64,000 bases of DNA, from the NCBI GenBank assembly GCA_963576565.1, contig OY755047.1:28991351-29055350 (forward strand), given 5' to 3'. The position numbers were made by a program, and so were the translations under genes. Below are positions 62,895 to 64,000 of this stretch, piece by piece. The notes beneath the pieces were generated by a model that saw only the letters and a program-made list of their open reading frames with translations, did no database searches and was not told the DNA's origin. The stretch is from Aspidapion aeneum (lineage: Eukaryota; Arthropoda; Insecta; Coleoptera; Brentidae). Every line of letters begins with the position of its first letter. The stretch's first letter is position 1.

Positions 62895-64000
62895 CATATC
62901 AGGTTACTGATGCACATCACAGGTAACTGATAACCACTAATAAACCTCACAAATGTTGGGATAAAATATAGAACTAACCTTTAATATTGGATTTCTTTTA
63001 AAAATAAGTATATTTTTTTATTTTTTCTTTCAAAATTAATAGCTTCTGCAGTACAGGTAACTAACAACTATAAAAGGTAACTGATTATAAGAACAAACAA
63101 AATTATTTTAAAAAATGTTTTAATTTAAAAAAATGCTAAAATTTGTATATAAAAGTCACAAACGCATTTTTTTATGGAAGGAGGTGGGGGTTAGGGGTAG
63201 ATGGACATTTTTTTATTATTGTTGTATTGTCATCGGACGACTACATGTATACCAAACTTCATCCAAATCAGATAATGGGAAGTGTGTCAAAAACATATTT
63301 TTGTATGAAAGGGGGTAGGAGTGGGAGGATATTTTTTTTTTCAAGTTTGTATTGTCATTGGACCACTATATGTATACCAAATTTCATCCAAATCAGATAA
63401 TGGGAAGTGTGTCAAAAACATATTTTTGTATGAAAGGGGGTAGGAGTGGGAGGATATTTTTTTCTTATCGTTGTATTGTCATGTTTTATCCAAATCGGAT
63501 AATGGAAAGTGTGTCAAAAACGCTTCACAAGATTTGATAGTTAAATAGTTAGTTAGATAGTTAGACAGAACATGTGAAGCTAAATAAAAGCTTGTAAAAA
63601 ACGAGTCAGTTACTTGTAGAGCAGGTCAGTAACCTGTAAGTATTCTCACAGGTAACTGACGATTTTGTCACGTTTTGTCAGATATTATTAATACTACTAA
63701 AATTGAGTCTAATAAACAAGAAAACTCAAAAAGTGTATCCTATTGTAATTATGTTTCACCATTTTTTAAATTGGTTGGTAAAGTGTATCCTATTGTAATT
63801 ATGTTTCACCATTTTTTAAATTGGTTTTTTGTTGTTCTACCTTTTCAAAACTTACCAGGTTACTGATCAAACTGAAGGTTACACACGCGAGTATGGATTG
63901 GTTAAAGGACACACACTATCTTAGATGTGTGACATTGAATTAAACTGTTCGCACGTTTTCCGAATCACAGAGCTATTTTTCACTTAGCAACTGAAGGTTA
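62895..64000. repeat. Cluster of CAGGTAACTGA / CAGTTACCTG motifs
   Basis: Variants of CAGGTAACTGA, either strand, occur near 62903, 62923, 63055, 63078, 63606, 63624, 63648, 63854 and 63990. One pair (GTCAGTAACCTGT, ACAGGTAACTGAC) forms an inverted repeat at 63622-63661. The cluster runs into the window edge. Confidence 0.6.
63165..63530 (+). repeat. 125-bp tandem repeats, about three copies
   Basis: GTATGAAAGGGGGTAGGAGT at 63302 recurs at 63427; AATGGGAAGTGTGTCAAAAA and TTGTATTGTCAT recur three times. Several overlapping small ORFs here are products of the repeat. Confidence 0.8.

Overview
This is a window of AT-rich nuclear DNA from an animal, almost certainly an insect. The evidence is spliced genes with GT/AG introns, an extradenticle (PBX-class) homeobox gene, and a dense load of insect-type transposons: mariner, Tc1-like, pogo-like, P/THAP-like, RTE and I-like non-LTR elements, a Penelope-like remnant and many MITEs. 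A beetle or another insect with a large genome would fit, but the sequence does not fix the order. I see no rRNA or tRNA gene, CRISPR array or prokaryotic operon.

Two host genes are well supported and converge tail to tail. On the + strand, six exons (39427-46935) encode a family-49 glycosyltransferase of the beta-1,4-glucuronyltransferase 1 (B4GAT1) type; every internal junction keeps frame. On the - strand, the last four coding exons of extradenticle (exd) lie at 60764-51336: the PBC domain, the TALE homeodomain and the C-terminal tail. Its N-terminal exons lie beyond the right edge or are not recognised. Two weaker first exons sit at 20.8-21.7 kb: a YqaJ/SWIM-type protein start on + and a THAP zinc finger on -. 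Their reading directions face each other, so the two transcription units would overlap.

The rest is mostly mobile and repeated DNA. Layout: 0.4-3.3 kb degenerate inverted and tandem repeats; 3.3-3.75 kb two pogo-like MITEs; 3.8-7.1 kb a mariner fragment and a hammerhead repeat split by a 1.2 kb inverted-repeat transposon; 7.26-9.72 kb a mariner split by a 1.88 kb element carrying six copies of one 14-bp motif; 10.3-12.2 kb a P/THAP-like remnant with an RTE fragment inside; 12.5-14.7 kb a tandem array and another mariner; 14.8-17.7 kb a Penelope remnant and a 1.24 kb foldback; 22.9-24.9 kb a second array and a TIR element; 24.9-27.6 kb hammerhead repeats and a large dispersed repeat; 28.5-30.1 kb an RTE element; 31.5-36.1 kb a hammerhead repeat, an I-like fragment, 435-bp tandem repeats and a MITE; 36.6-49 kb the glycosyltransferase gene with a Tc1 element behind it; 51.3-60.8 kb exd with large, transposon-filled introns; 61-64 kb direct repeats, a 125-bp array and another short-motif cluster.

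The most interesting content is (1) a dispersed family of about 490-510 bp units that contain a recognisable type-I hammerhead ribozyme, often present as slightly more than one head-to-tail unit, as expected of ribozyme-bearing retroelements copied from circular or multimeric RNA; (2) a 1.88 kb element whose ends are defined by the mariner it interrupts, with a 4-bp target duplication, six direct copies of GTCACACACGTAAC and an ORF with an SDGPSSEFKNKY motif, with other clusters nearby using different motifs around the same GTAAC core; and (3) a 566-bp near-perfect palindrome inside an exd intron.
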